This document shows, one piece after another, positions 9,553 to 21,377 of a stretch of DNA of 55,472 nucleotides. Within the stretch, counting starts at the first letter, position 1; each line of letters opens with the position of its first letter. The stretch spans positions 1-55,472 of the forward strand of contig NW_013546906.1 in NCBI RefSeq assembly GCF_000711695.1. The letters run 5' to 3'. Source of the DNA: Tilletiaria anomala UBC 951 (taxonomy: Eukaryota; Basidiomycota; Exobasidiomycetes; Georgefischeriales; Tilletiariaceae). The notes under the pieces are model-generated. The model was given only the letters and a program-made list of their open reading frames with translations. It did no database searches and was not told the DNA's origin. The position numbers and the translations under genes were made by a program.

Positions 9553-12047
9553 CTAGCGAATGAGAAAGAGAGGATCAATGCTTCGTTCCCTAGCCAAGAG
9601 CACACCAGTTTGGCCTGTCCAACGCACACCAACTATCATCGTGGGGATCTGACAGCGTCGAAGAAATGTCCGGCAAAGGTGCCACTGGTTAGCAGAGTGA
9701 ACTTAAAGAACGCCCGTGATACCACGAGCTCACATTCCACTGATCTCGCCGAATGGTAAAGCTAAAGCAGCACTTGATCTCGACGAAGCCTGCGCTATCG
9801 CGCTTCGGCTCGTTCATGGCCTTCTTCGCACCAGACGAAGAGCTAGCTTGCAACAGCCCATCCGACATAACGGGCTTGTTGTATCCCGGGTCCCCTGCAT
9901 CCGGCGTTGCCGTCGCAGATGCTTGAGCCTGGCCTGCTCCCAAAGTGGAGTTCGTGAGCGATATCGGCGGAGCAGCAGGTGTGTTATCGCCGTTTGTGCT
10001 GCCTTGTGTTGATCGCGGTAGTTGCGCTGCGACGGCCAAGGCGGCAGGGATGCTCTTCTGCTGTCGTGGAGGATTGCGAGTTTTCAGCACGCACGTCGTC
10101 AGGACTGCCTTCTGGCCTGGATCGAATGAGACGGCGCCGTACTTCTCCCAGTAGTTGACAGCGCTCTCTGCAAAGCCAAGGGGTATAAGAATTGCCCAGG
10201 CAACTGCGCTGAAAGTAGTTCCGCCTCACCTTCCGCCATCAGTTCGTAGATGCACAAGCGCCCTTCTCGCAGCGCATCAATTTGCACACCAACAAGCTCA
10301 GCAAACTCTTTGTTGCCCTTATATATCTCTCCTGTCCTCCTCCACAGACACGCCGGGATGCCTTGCGTGGAGAAAACACGGTCATAATCGAGCAGCAGGC
10401 GCTCAAAAGCTTCTTCTATATAGATAAGGTCAATGTTTGTCAGAGACTGTGCGACGGCGCGGAAAGCTGGCCTAAACACCGAGAGCGGTTTGAGGATCCG
10501 CCGACGGGACGCTGGGCTGACGTTACGCTCCATCCACCTGTTCAGGCGAGCGTAGCCATTGACATGGTTGTAAGGTCGCAAAAGACCGGCCTCATATTTG
10601 GCTTGGATGACTTTGCCTAATCTCTCGTCTCGAGTACCATCCTTCTGATCAGCTGCAGTCAAGAAGAACCGCTCTGTCTTGCTCGTCCAGTTGAGCGAGG
10701 GACCAGCGGCCGGTGCGGAAGCCGACGTTGAGTTGCCCTGGCCCGCCGATGTTGCAGCCGCGGTTGTTGGAGCATTGGTAACTATCCCTGCAGTGGACGT
10801 ACCCGGAAACGGACCTTCGGGTACGTTGCTTTGCTGGCGTCTTTGACCGTTTGCGTCCATCGTCGTCCCTTGACCATCTTTGAGCGGACCACTCTTCTCA
10901 CAGCCCTGCACTGTGCTGTAGCCGTTCAGCACGTCTGCAGATACATCTGCGCCAGACATCGCGCCATCTGCAGCCGACGTGCTTCCATCAAAATTGACCA
11001 GTTCCTCACCCTCTCCTTTAACGCCGTTCGCGCCTGCGTCACCGCCGGGCAGCGATGCATAGGGAGACGAGGGCGCATTGGTTGCATTTGCAAACGACCC
11101 AGCCCCTGGCGCTCCTGGGCTCAAGAATGATGCTCCACCATCGAGGCTTTCCAAAAACTCGCTGAGTATGTTGAACTCATTCCCCCCCGCACTGTCGCCT
11201 TGTGTCACCATCCCATCCGCACCCAGGCTGGTGGGCCCCCCTCCCAATCCCAGCCAACTAGCACCACCGAGACCGGATCGGAAAGAAGAGCTCCATGAGT
11301 TCGCAGTTCCCACGAGCGCGCCATTTGATGCAGATAAAGCAGCTGCTGCGCTGAAATTTAGAGGTCCAAAGGAAAGAGTGGCGAAACCAGGCGGCCCGGT
11401 GCCTATACTTGCGAGCGGCAATGGAGCCATCCCTGATCCCTCAGAGCTGACACCTGCCATCATCCCGGTCCCCAAGCCGTGGCTCGTTCCAGCTTGTTGT
11501 GAGAATTCAAGCAGATTCTGAGGTCCCGTCGTGTCTGCTGAAAAGGCACTTGGCATCGCACTCGCCGGTAATCCAGTGAGTCCAGCATTTGGCGAGTTGG
11601 CGAGCCGAGACGTCGACTCGGATGAATCCCGCTTTCCTGCGGCACTTTCCTGAATTTTGAAGGCTGCTTGGCCTGAGGATCTTGTGCCCTCAGAGTGCCA
11701 ACTCGTTCCGTCTTGCGATGCCGAAGCAGGAGCGGGCGGTCGATCATGGCAGAGATGGCCAATGTCTCGCTTAATACTGACGTCCAAGAAGGAGTCGCGC
11801 TCGTGAGCTCCTCCATGCACCAAATGCTCCTCCCGGTCCATGGCTTCGCCCTGCTTACTTACCACCTCTTGCAAGGACGACTGTCATCGCACGTCATATG
11901 GCTGCGCCTGCAGTATACACAGGCGAGGGACACTTTGCGTCGTTTTTGCTCTTTCTTTCCGCCGCTTCCATTTACATCGGCAGCAACAGCAGTAGCAGCG
12001 CGCTTGCCGCTCGACGTCGCGGCTGCCGCCTTGTTGCTGCCCGCCAT
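9553..12047 (-). CDS. ERT1: ERT1-type Zn2Cys6/PAS transcription factor (gluconeogenesis activator)
   Basis: Exons 12047-11863, 11776-10230, 10167-9734 and 9648-9553 give 753 residues. Exon 1 splices inside a codon to complete the zinc cluster CVYCRRSHMTC, DDSRPCKRC, IKRDIGHLC (Cys 43, 46, 53, 59, 62 and 71), which is the ERT1/AcuK signature. A Ser/Gly/Ala-rich middle follows, then the conserved block FERLLLDYDRVFSTQGIP and GEIYKGNKEFAELVGV (PAS-like, about 510-580), NYWEKYG, and the family C-terminal CCFSFTIRRDQWNIPTMIVG. The last exon (stop at 9553) is needed to restore this ending. In other fungi ERT1/AcuK proteins activate gluconeogenic and non-fermentable carbon genes. The first in-frame ATG is at 12047; an upstream GTG frame is ignored. 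The gene is divergent from the LRR gene. Confidence 0.93.
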
Positions 12048-12607
12048 CTTTGCCTCTGATCTCCACTTTCCCTTGCGCACGCATCCGAAGAAAGATTCGC
12101 GCACAGCGGATGCAGCCCAAAAGGACTACCGAAAGCAGAGACGTAGCGCACCGACGATGCAGCCTTTTGAAGCTCCTAAGTCAGCACCAGCAAAGCGACA
12201 ACCATTTGACTTGCGACCAGTATTTAGTTCATGGATGTCTCGGCCGAGAGAGCAGTGGTGTATAATACGTCGCCTGCCTGAGACTTAGATGAGATGACGA
12301 TCCTGTACTGATCGATGATTGACTTCCTGACGCCCTCTTATTATGAGGAGACGTTCATGACTACACCATCGACTGCGACCCGGCTTTCAGCTTTCGGCTG
12401 GGCTACGCGCGCAAAACATAGTCTGACACTATCAGGGAAGGGCTCCCTGCGAGAAGACGCGGCTGTACGCGCTTCCTGGGCCGACTGTGACGCGCCGACA
12501 CTCAGCACGATGCTTGTTCGGGTCGTGAGACGGTGACCTATACCTCGCATTTTAGTACACTCTCAATCCCTTTGAGGTGTAAGGCGCGTCACGAAGCTTC
12601 CTTCGAT
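12048..12607. other. Divergent promoter region of ERT1 and the LRR gene
   Basis: 560 bases shared upstream of ERT1 (-) and the leucine-rich-repeat gene (+). No coding frame is convincing and no clear core promoter motif was identified. Confidence 0.5.
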
Positions 12608-15600
12608 ATGGACGAAGATTTTCCAGCTCCTAGGGGGGACAGGAATGCTCAAGATGGACCGATTGCTGAGGCCAGTACACAGCTGCAAGTTGGTGATGGT
12701 AATGACGTGCCATCCATCACAAGCTCGAGCGTCAACGCAGCGGCTATGCCAAGCATCGTGCGCAGAGCAACCCTGGAAAGTCACTATAGAGACGGAGATC
12801 CTTTCATAGATTCATCCTCTCCTTCTCGAAACTTCTCCTACAATCCCAGATCCAGCTCGATAACCGGACAGCCTCCCCCCGGACCAAGCTCAGGAGCCGA
12901 TTATGATATGACCCCTCCATCGTCTCCTCAATCTCCGCTTAGAACTGCTCTCTCGCGTAATCACCCCGCAGCCGCGGATCCCTTCTCTGGGAATGCCAAA
13001 GCGCCTAGCATGGCTCACCACCCTTCATTTGGAAAACAATTCCCGCACATCAAGCATCCGCATCCAAGTCGCGTCCTCACCCCAGGCTCCTATCACAAGG
13101 CGACCGGAAGCAGGCGTGCCATTCCCAACAGAGGTAGCTCGAGCCCTGGTCAGAAGATTGCAGGGAAAAAGCGCACTCTCGACGCCAGCCCTCAGCAGGT
13201 TTCGCGTTCCGGGGCGGACGGCTCTGAAACGCTACGAAGCACCGTGATTGCCGCCAACTCCATGGCTGGAGAAATCTTCAAGTCTTTCTTCCAAGACTCA
13301 GATGGTGCAAATACATCCTCCGATGACAGTTACGACTTTGGTAGCCTCCATCGACGAGCGGCGGGCCAAGCTCCCGATAGCCGAACAATAATCGATATGG
13401 ACGCGGATGAGCCTGAGTGTACGGCGTCGGGATTGAGGGGTTTGGGTCTTGGAAGTGCATTCGAAGAACAGTCCGAGCCGTCTGCCAGGATCCAAGGAAC
13501 ATCTGCAGCATCGGACCAAGATTATGATCAAATGAGCACCGCTGCAAGGCAGCCGAATCAATGGCAAGAGCGACAGAAGGCATTTACTCGGGAACGTTCA
13601 CATCCATACGACGCCTTTGGATGTGCACCACCAACCTCGCATGCGTCCACTTCAGTGACTTGCTCTCCACCTCAAGGTTCCGTCGCAGGGGGTACTCTGA
13701 TCGGCTCACCAGGTAGTCGCGAACCTGCCGTCCGACGTGCTCGACTTGCAGGCAGCTCGCCCACGCAACTCACCGTCGCGCGGCGGGGGCGCTTCGTGTG
13801 GCATGACTCTCCGGTAACTCCCACCAGTAGCGACGAAGAAGGTATGGCTGATGGGGAGGATGAGCTCAAATCCTTTGGTAGGGGCGATTTGCGACTGCGG
13901 GCGTTGGTGCCAGGAAAACAAGCCCCGGACGCTAAGAGTAAATTAGCAAACTTGGCTCGTCCGCTGCGCGCTTGGGAGCGGCTCGAGTCGCAGGATCTAT
14001 CCTGTCCGAAAGCTAGTCAGCTGATCTCAGCAGCTGTGGCAAAAGCATTCGATTCTTCCAAGCCGATCATCGACCTATCTAATCACGGCTTGCAACAACT
14101 CACGCCAGCCATAGCAGAACTTGGCGACTACGTAGGCATCTTGCCGTTGAGTAGGGACAGCGAGGGATGGAGCGCAGGCCGAATGGCGGGTGCAGCAAGC
14201 AGGCATCTCAGTAGGACTATTACTACAGATTCAGTCAATATTGTCGGTGAGACAGCAGGGGAGAACACGCCGAATACTCTTCAAGCCGCCGCAGGCAATA
14301 CGCTCGCTTCACCGCCACGTTCCGTCTCTCACCCAGTCACACAGTCACTACTCCGGTCTTCAAGCACGAACTCACTCTCGGCCCATGACCCTTCGGCATC
14401 CAAACTCTTCTTGGCCAGCAACGCATTGCGCGTTCTGCCCAGCGCATTGTTTGCTGTGCAAAACCTGAGCGTACTCAGTCTGAGGAAGAACGCGCTAACG
14501 GAGCTACCCGCTGCTATCGGCGTCCTGCGAAACTTGAGAGAGCTTAACATCGGCGATAATCAAATTGTGAGTGCATGAGTGCATGATGCTTGACATGAGA
14601 TCGAGCTTGACACCTTAGGATCTTCCTTGTCTCCCTCAGTCATACCTTCCAGCTGAGATTCAGAAGCTTGCTCTTCAGAATTTCAGCTACCACCCTAATC
14701 CCTTCTTCCGGCCACCTGTTGGCGCCAAGCTTACCCTGCGGCACGTCCGCGGATTCGGTCCATGGTCGAAAAGCTCAAAGAGGGAGGCCGCTTTCGCTGA
14801 CACTACCATGTCACCACAGCAAGCAGAGCCAGCACGGAAGGCCCAGCTGCCGATGGGCCCGCCTCCGCTCCCTGCGCGAATTCTGGCCGCAAGGGATGTA
14901 AAAGAATTTGGAAGAACACGATCGGAAGTGCAAGTTTCCCACGCGCTCAGCTCAAATATCCCGGACCTCGCGTCGTACGCTGGCTCGTCGATGCTGGCGC
15001 TTTCGGCGGCGTCTGCGCGGTCCACTGCAGAAGCCAGCGAAGCAGTAACTGCACCGGAGGGAGTTGCAGGGCAGAAGCGCACGAGAACAGGCAGAGCGAG
15101 CTTTCTGGGTCACCTCACAGTTTTTGGATTAGGCGTACCGACGTTACGCGATATCTGCACACGCATGATGCTCGAGCTGGTCGACGATGAGGACCATGGC
15201 GCTCAAGACCTGGCTGCGGATGCGGCTGGTGAATGTGCAAGAGGCAGAAATGGCGCAGCACCCAAGCGGCGACGAAAGCATCTTCGATTGGAGGAGCTGC
15301 CGAACGGCAAGTTGCGCGATATGGGCAAACGTGGACAGCTCAACGAACTGTCCTTGAGGCAACTCGAGTCTGCGCGCCGCAGTGCGACAAAGTCCTGGAA
15401 TTCGCGACCAGAGCTAGCTTCAACACGTATCGCATCGCCCTTTGCACCTATCTTTGCACAGGGCTCGAAAGGCTCCGCGCACTTCCCGAAGCGCGTCTTC
15501 CGCTCTTGGTGCAGCGGGGCTGACGTGTTCAACGACGCGCAGAACGGCTCTCTGTCGTCTTCGGATGTGGTGGCGGAGCTTAATGACAACGGCGACGATG

Positions 15601-15956
15601 CTGCGCAGAATCCGTGGTTCAACCGCTGTCCAAACCCTGAACATTCTGCTGATAACGTGCGACCCTCTGCCCCAATGCCCGTCAACACGTCGCTTGAAAT
15701 TAGCGACTGGCCGATCTTCGAAGCGGTAGCGGAGGTTGGAGATGTCGCGCCTGTCTTTCTGCAAGCGGGCGAGTCACTCATCGAATGGGTCTCGCATATC
15801 GCCGGTATCAAAGTTGCCAACGCAAGTGTCAAGTGCCAGCTCAACGAGGACGAACATGCTGTTGCTCTCGACAGCCCAGAGGTCGACGGGAGCGGCTGTC
15901 TACCCGTCGTGTGGCGGGGATGCAAGCGCAACTGCCTGCATTTCCTGCATCAGTGA
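12608..15956 (+). CDS. Leucine-rich-repeat protein, large disordered N-terminus
   Basis: Exons 12608-14566 and 14640-15956 give 1091 residues. About 500 residues of Ser/Pro-rich, apparently disordered sequence lead into a block ending in typical LRRs near 596-665: 'LFLASNALRVLPSALF', 'LSVLSLRKNALTELPAAIG', 'LRELNIGDNQI' spliced to 'SYLPAEIQKL'. The C-terminal half holds a basic segment (PKRRRKHLRLEEL) and conserved-looking 'HFPKRVFRSWCSGADVF' and 'ISDWPIFEAVAEV' stretches. The acceptor at 14639 is preferred because it continues the LRR pattern; one at 14618 would also keep frame and add seven residues. The start is the first ATG giving MDEDFPAP. It resembles fungal LRR proteins of unknown function; a scaffold role is a guess. 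Confidence 0.85.
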
Positions 15957-16225
15957 CCAGCAGTGTTGACGACAATGCAAGTTGCTAAACATGAAAAAGC
16001 CATTGCAAATTAATAAGCAATACTCTGCGTACACAACCATCACTTTGTATTAAAAACAATGAGATGCACTTTTGGAATGCATGAATGCATGGAAGCACGC
16101 CAAGATAAAGAGATAAAAAATGACCATGTGCGAATGAGTGATTGTCCGTCTACGATACATGAAATAAAGACCTATCCAGAGACTGCGGTTGCTCCTGAGG
16201 GCTTTCGACCGGCCTGCAAACCACT

Positions 16226-17341
16226 TTACAACAGCAGCGCTGCGGTGAGCGCCGCGACGGAAAGTGCGCCTGCGGTCCGTGCGAGCCTGCTCTCTGCGCT
16301 GGAGCTGCTACTGCTGCTCCCAGACGAGCCGGACCCCTTGCTGGAGCCGCCTTCGGACTTGGATGCATTGGCGGCGGGCTTGTACTGGATGCCATTCATC
16401 TGCGCAGCGGCCTTGAACGGGGCCTGCGAAGGTGTGTCGTAGAAGTCGAGGAGGATGAAGGTGGGGTAGTTGCCACTTGCGCCGGGTGATGTGGCAGCAC
16501 AGTTGTTGGCGTCACTGAGGATGCTCTGCTCACTGTTCGTCGTGCTGAGGTTGCCCTTGTCTGGGTAGACGATGGTGGAGCTGCCGAAGGCGGAGAGATC
16601 CTTAAAGTGGTTGATGAGGTACATCAGGTTGCTCGCCGCCTGGCCGACGCCGATGCGGTCCACGGAGCAGTTGAAGGGTACCGTCAGCTGGTTATACGGG
16701 TTCTCCCATATCGAGCTAAACTCCGGCAGCAGATACGGCACCGAGCTGACGTCGGCGCCGCTCGCGAGGAACGAAACGACCGTCTTGCGCGAGTCAATCA
16801 TCGAGCCGAGCGTGGGCCATGCGTTGCGCGCGATGGCGCTCTCGCCCCCTGACGGCTGCCAGCTGTTCGCATCGAGGCCGGTAGACTGATACGCCTTCGC
16901 AAAAGTGCTCGCAGGCAGGCCGTCGCTGTTGACGAGCAGCAGTGTGACAACCTCGTTCGGGTTGGCGTCGACGAACGTCTTGACGGAGCCGAGCCAGGCC
17001 TCGAGGCTGCCGCCGTTGAACAGCTGGCAGTCGGTATGGCAAAGATCGATGCCGGAGCCCGAGGTCGCGTTAGGCGACTTGTGCGCTTGTGCCTGCAGCA
17101 TGCGGACGCCATCGGCGAGCTGCTGCGCGACCGGTTGTTCCTGGTTGGCGGCGATGGAGCTGCTGGAGACGGCGTACGAATCGTGGGTTCCGACGAAAGT
17201 TACGTTGGAGAACCGCCTGCTGCAGAGACTTGCATCGCCGTTGCAGATGCTTGCCCGCTTGGCGACTGCGTACGGCACCCCTTGGACCTGCCAAGGGACG
17301 AGCATGCCAGCGAGGGTTGTGAGGAGGACGGCAGGCAGCAT
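16226..17341 (-). CDS. Secreted GPI-anchored PLC-like phosphodiesterase
   Basis: Single exon, 371 residues. An N-terminal signal peptide (MLPAVLLTTLAGMLVPWQVQG) is followed by a PI-PLC X-like fold: NVTFVGTHDSYA with the first conserved His, QLADGVRMLQAQ, LCHTDC with the second conserved His, and the fungal-family block SVKTFVDANPNEVVTLLLVN. Several N-x-S/T sites are present. The C-terminus is a Ser/Gly linker followed by a hydrophobic tail (AGALSVAALTAALLL), as in GPI-anchored cell-wall proteins. These fungal proteins resemble bacterial-type PI-PLCs, but the substrate is generally unproven. There are 268 bases to the LRR stop upstream, with no gene between. Confidence 0.9.
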   Translation of the reverse strand: MLPAVLLTTLAGMLVPWQVQGVPYAVAKRASICNGDASLCSRRFSNVTFVGTHDSYAVSSSSIAANQEQPVAQQLADGVRMLQAQAHKSPNATSGSGIDLCHTDCQLFNGGSLEAWLGSVKTFVDANPNEVVTLLLVNSDGLPASTFAKAYQSTGLDANSWQPSGGESAIARNAWPTLGSMIDSRKTVVSFLASGADVSSVPYLLPEFSSIWENPYNQLTVPFNCSVDRIGVGQAASNLMYLINHFKDLSAFGSSTIVYPDKGNLSTTNSEQSILSDANNCAATSPGASGNYPTFILLDFYDTPSQAPFKAAAQMNGIQYKPAANASKSEGGSSKGSGSSGSSSSSSSAESRLARTAGALSVAALTAALLL

Positions 17342-18278
17342 CTTGACGACGACGCGAAACCTGGGTGTGGACGGGGAATGGAGGGATGGGTGCTTGGAAT
17401 AGCGAAGCGGATCGTAGAATAAAGGCTCTTCGGTCCTGCCTGCAGGGCTCAGAGTCTGGGGTCAATCTTTAACTTGTTGGTGGCAAACAGGATACATGGC
17501 ACAGCACTGCGAACAACAAGTATAGATATATATATACGGTTGAATCAACAGGAGCAGTAGCAGCCGCGGCACTGCCCACTGGTTCCTGTTGGTGTGAGTG
17601 GTGGTGGCTTCAACCACCATCCTCCCTTGCCTATTTGGGATAGGCGTAGATGCCAAGACGGGTAGTTCACATGGGGATGGGGCCAAGCTCTCTTCGCCTT
17701 GCTTGTACAAACAGGACGACCGCAACTCTCGACGGCGACGCACTCATCCGGCCTGCTTTTCAACTTGAACGATTTTGTCTTCGGCCGCTATTCATCATCG
17801 TGCATGGCGATCAGGGCGATATGTCATACACTCCGACAGTCCTCTAGGTCGTGCCTCTGGAACGTTTTTACGCATTCAACTTATTTCAGCTCAATGGTGG
17901 TAATACAACATCTTTATTAGGGGTGCGACGACAGAAAGCAGCCTGCATCATACAATAGCTCTACCTTCATTTTTGTGTGATGCAAGGAGCCATCGCCTCT
18001 TCCCCGAATGGGAAGCAGATGCAATGCAGCGTCGAGCTTGCGACGAAGATTTGCATCAATCTTGGTGGGACACCTTCGTGAGTTGCGGCGGCTGGGGGGG
18101 GATAGGGCGGCACGGCTGCCGACTCATGTCCATGTCTATTTACCATGCTTCACCGCTGCCTCTCTCAGCGCGCTTTTAGAATGCAAACGATATAGAACAT
18201 AGCTTTCCGCGCGGCAAGGACAGGTGGAGCAGCACTTCCATTCTCTTGACTCTGGTGGGTACGATACTTTCCGCATAT
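17342..18278. other. Intergenic region
   Basis: 937 bases upstream of the PLC-like gene and downstream of the peptidase gene. A short TA-rich tract lies near 17521-17536. No frame with believable protein features was found. Confidence 0.5.
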
Positions 18279-20860
18279 CTAAGTCGACCCCTCCCACTTG
18301 CGCAAGAGCGACCACACTTGCCGCTGCTCCTTGGCCGTCTTGTCGAAATGCACAAACGTGCGCTCGAAACCCCACAGCTGGCTCTCGAGCGTATCGAGCG
18401 CGTGATCAGCGCTCGCAAAGGTGTACATGTCCACGTCCTTCCCGAGCGCCTTGAGCGCATGGTAGTACAGCATGCTCTGCTGCGGAGGGACGCGCCGGTC
18501 GGACAGGCCGGCGAGCAGCAGGACGCGCGCCTCTACACGCTTGATGTGCTGGATAGGCGAAGCGTCGCGCATCGCTCGGAAGTTCGGCACGCTCAGATAG
18601 AGGGGAGGGTGCTCAAAGTCGAACCGAAGCCCAAGTTCCTCATAGGACCTGGAGAGAAATGCGAGTCAGTACTGAATGTATGTGCATGCTGCTCCGGAGG
18701 GCGGCTGTGACGAGACCTCTCACCAGTCCGGAATGTCCGTGGTAGCGACCATGCTCGCAATGTCCGTCACCGGGTTGCGCATGGCCGCCGCCAGAAAGCG
18801 ACCTGGGTATTGCCCGATGAGGTGAGCGCTGATGAACCCGCCGTGCGAGCCGCCCATGACATACACCGGATCAGCCTCTGCAACCCCCGCCAGCCGCAGG
18901 GCTTCGAGGCAGTCTGCGATGTCCAGTTCGCCGCAGCGGCCGACGAGCCGCTCGACAAATGCGCGAGAGTTCCCTATCGAGCCGGTGTAGTTCGGCATGA
19001 CAATCTGGTACCCCAGCAGCGCGAGCGTCGCATGCCCTGCATTGAACGTGTACGGCGTTACGCCGTGTGGGCCTCCATGCGGCATCAGGATCGTTGGTGG
19101 CTTCAACCCGGGCCTGGACCTGCGCGCTTTGGCGTGGCCAAGCACGATCGATTTGGCACCCGACGCTTCTGCGGTGACAATCTCCGAAAAGAGGTCTTTC
19201 GAGAGATATTTGTGCAGGATGGACGCCTGCGAATGCTTCGCTGCGTCATACACAAGCTCTCCGTCTTGATCGATGGCCTTGGCAAGCTCGGCGTTGAAGA
19301 AGGGAAACACCGTGATTGTGGGGACGCGGTTTGGCGTGGAGGCTTGAGCGACGACGAGACCACGGCCGTCGGTAGCGATTATCTCGTAGCCGTGTGCCTC
19401 GCTTCTTCGTTCAGCAATGTCATGGCCCACGCCTTCGATACCGATAGCATCAACCGTCGCCAAAGACTCACGAACGCCGTTCAAGAGGAATGTAGCAGAG
19501 CTTTCTCTGTCCGAACCTCGGGGAATGACCCATGGATTTGTGATGTCCCGCCATGGGAAAAACTCTTGCGGACTCGGATCTGCTAACTTAGTGACCAGGG
19601 CGTCCCTGGTGCGAATCTCGGGGTTTGAGCGCCGCTCCTCGACAGAATCCACCGTGCGGACAATGCAACGAAGGTAAGTCGCGTTGCCGTGAGGGCCACC
19701 TTGTGGGGTGCCTAGTAGCATCGTAATCTGACGTCTCATCGACAGTCTGATACTGCGAGGTTTTCGCCACGAGAGCACCTCTCCAAGTGGGCCTGCAAGG
19801 GGTGATAAGCGCTTACATGGACTCGACGTGGCCCAGCGAAGCTTGCGGCTTTTGTCCTTCTTTTTGCTGTCGCAAGCCTTGTCCTCCGAGGCGAATCGCA
19901 GTGAGAAAGAGTAGCAGTCTGATGGCCGGTTGGTGCAGTAGATGATGCCGAGTCGTTGGCCACCATTGGGCAGGCTCTTGTAGCCTGTGGCAAGGCATTG
20001 CGGTGAGGTCTCACCCAGAATGGGCGGAAGAATCTCAGCATGGGCAAAGAGAATCGATTGGAATTCTGGGTCCAAGCAGTCGCTGAGCGAGCCAATGCAT
20101 TTCCCTCGAATATTGACCCATGGTAGGTCCTCCAGCACTTCTTCTGAGCGGTCCCAAGTGAACACAAAAACGGACGGTCTGACGTTGCTGCTGGACTTTT
20201 CGCCGAGGGAGGGCACATATTCGTACTTGCAGCCTTTGTCGTCTTCGTCTTGGTGGGGATTGCGCGCCTCGGCTGAATACAAAGCGATGCGGCTCAGACC
20301 ATTGATGTCTAGGCTCCCAAACATGTCTAATAAACAGCAATGATTGGATGTGCATCAGTCTCTTACTCTCCTGCTACGCGTTACCAGAATCGCACTGCAC
20401 CATCATTGATGAAAGCTCCGTGGACATCAGTGACGTTATCTGAACAGAGGAGATTGCCACCCTTCCAGAGTTCGACGGTTCTCTTCTTTCCGTCCTGCTT
20501 CCTGTCGTCATTGACTTCACGGAGGAGGATCTTGATGTTGGTCTCCCGGCAGACCTTCTCGCTCACAATAGTGTCCGTTTTTGCGCTTACTGGGGTGGTG
20601 TTGTCGAAGGCGGCACGATGCACGGTGATTTTCTTGCTTGCCGCATCGTAAACGATAGGAACAGCTAATCTGCTGATCAAGTCATCTTCGAGGCCGAAAT
20701 GGCGTGTTTTGAGTTTCAAGTTGAGGCAGCTGCCAATGTTCTGGGACGCATCGGTACCGACATTCTGGTTGGGCGTGAAGGACGAAGAAGACACGCTTGG
20801 TATACCAGCAAGGAGCTCGTACACTCGCAGTGCGGCGGAGCGCGGGTCGGGCTTGTCCAT
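18279..20860 (-). CDS. Acylaminoacyl-peptidase (prolyl oligopeptidase family S9C)
   Basis: Exons 20860-20401, 20326-18724 and 18648-18279 give 810 residues. The enzyme removes N-acylated amino acids from peptides in the cytosol. The C-terminal alpha/beta hydrolase carries GGSHGGF (nucleophile Ser near 647), LLLAGLSDRRVP (Asp near 738) and SADHALD (His near 766); the N-terminal half should form the beta-propeller. The first intron uses a gtgcag donor at 20400: this join gives 'HGAFINDDMFGSLDINGL', which lines up with the mammalian 'HGPVYEDDCFG' segment, whereas the nearby gtaacg donor would create a stop. The ATG at 20860 (MDKPDPRSAALRVYELLAG) fits the family start. The IKS1-like gene lies upstream on the same strand. 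Confidence 0.92.
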
Positions 20861-21377
20861 TTTACCACGTTCTGCTATGCCAATTGTGGATAGAGCCAGC
20901 AGCAACCGGAAGAGCGTCAAAGTTGGTGCTTCTAGATGCCAGGAAGAGGCCAGTCGGTCTTCCAGAAGAGTTACCGGTGCCTGCACACGGTGTAGTTCAA
21001 GCGATATTTGTGTTTCTTGCGTTGATCCCTTGTCCCCAGCTCTTGATGATATTCAATGGTGAAGGGCGTGGTCGGTGCGCGTCGACTTGGTTCACAGGGG
21101 TGAATGCATCTAGCTCGTGATCACCACTGTTGCGGCCATGGCCCATGATCACCGCATGTTCAGCCTCAGCTCATTCGGCCAAAGAGACCTCCGAACAAGC
21201 TTTTCCAGCTACTGAACAACACAAGTCGCAAGCGGTAATGAACACCATCTAGTACACGTCACACAATTACTATATCATGTACTCAGTGACGACAGCCATG
21301 CTGCCATGGTGACGCTTGGTGGATGACAACAGATCCAAAACGTGAGCTGATTTGTAGGCTACAATGAAGATGATGAA
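20861..21377. other. Intergenic region
   Basis: 517 bases between the peptidase start and the kinase stop, both on the minus strand. It must hold the peptidase promoter and the kinase terminator; no specific motif could be assigned. Confidence 0.5.

Noticed and set aside
11884-12120. Upstream extension of ERT1 using a GTG or another frame
   Set aside because: No ATG in the ERT1 frame upstream of 12047 within the open stretch; the zinc cluster is complete from 12047.
14567-14618. Shorter version of the LRR-gene intron with acceptor at 14618
   Set aside because: It keeps frame but inserts seven residues that break the leucine-rich-repeat spacing; the acceptor at 14639 fits better.
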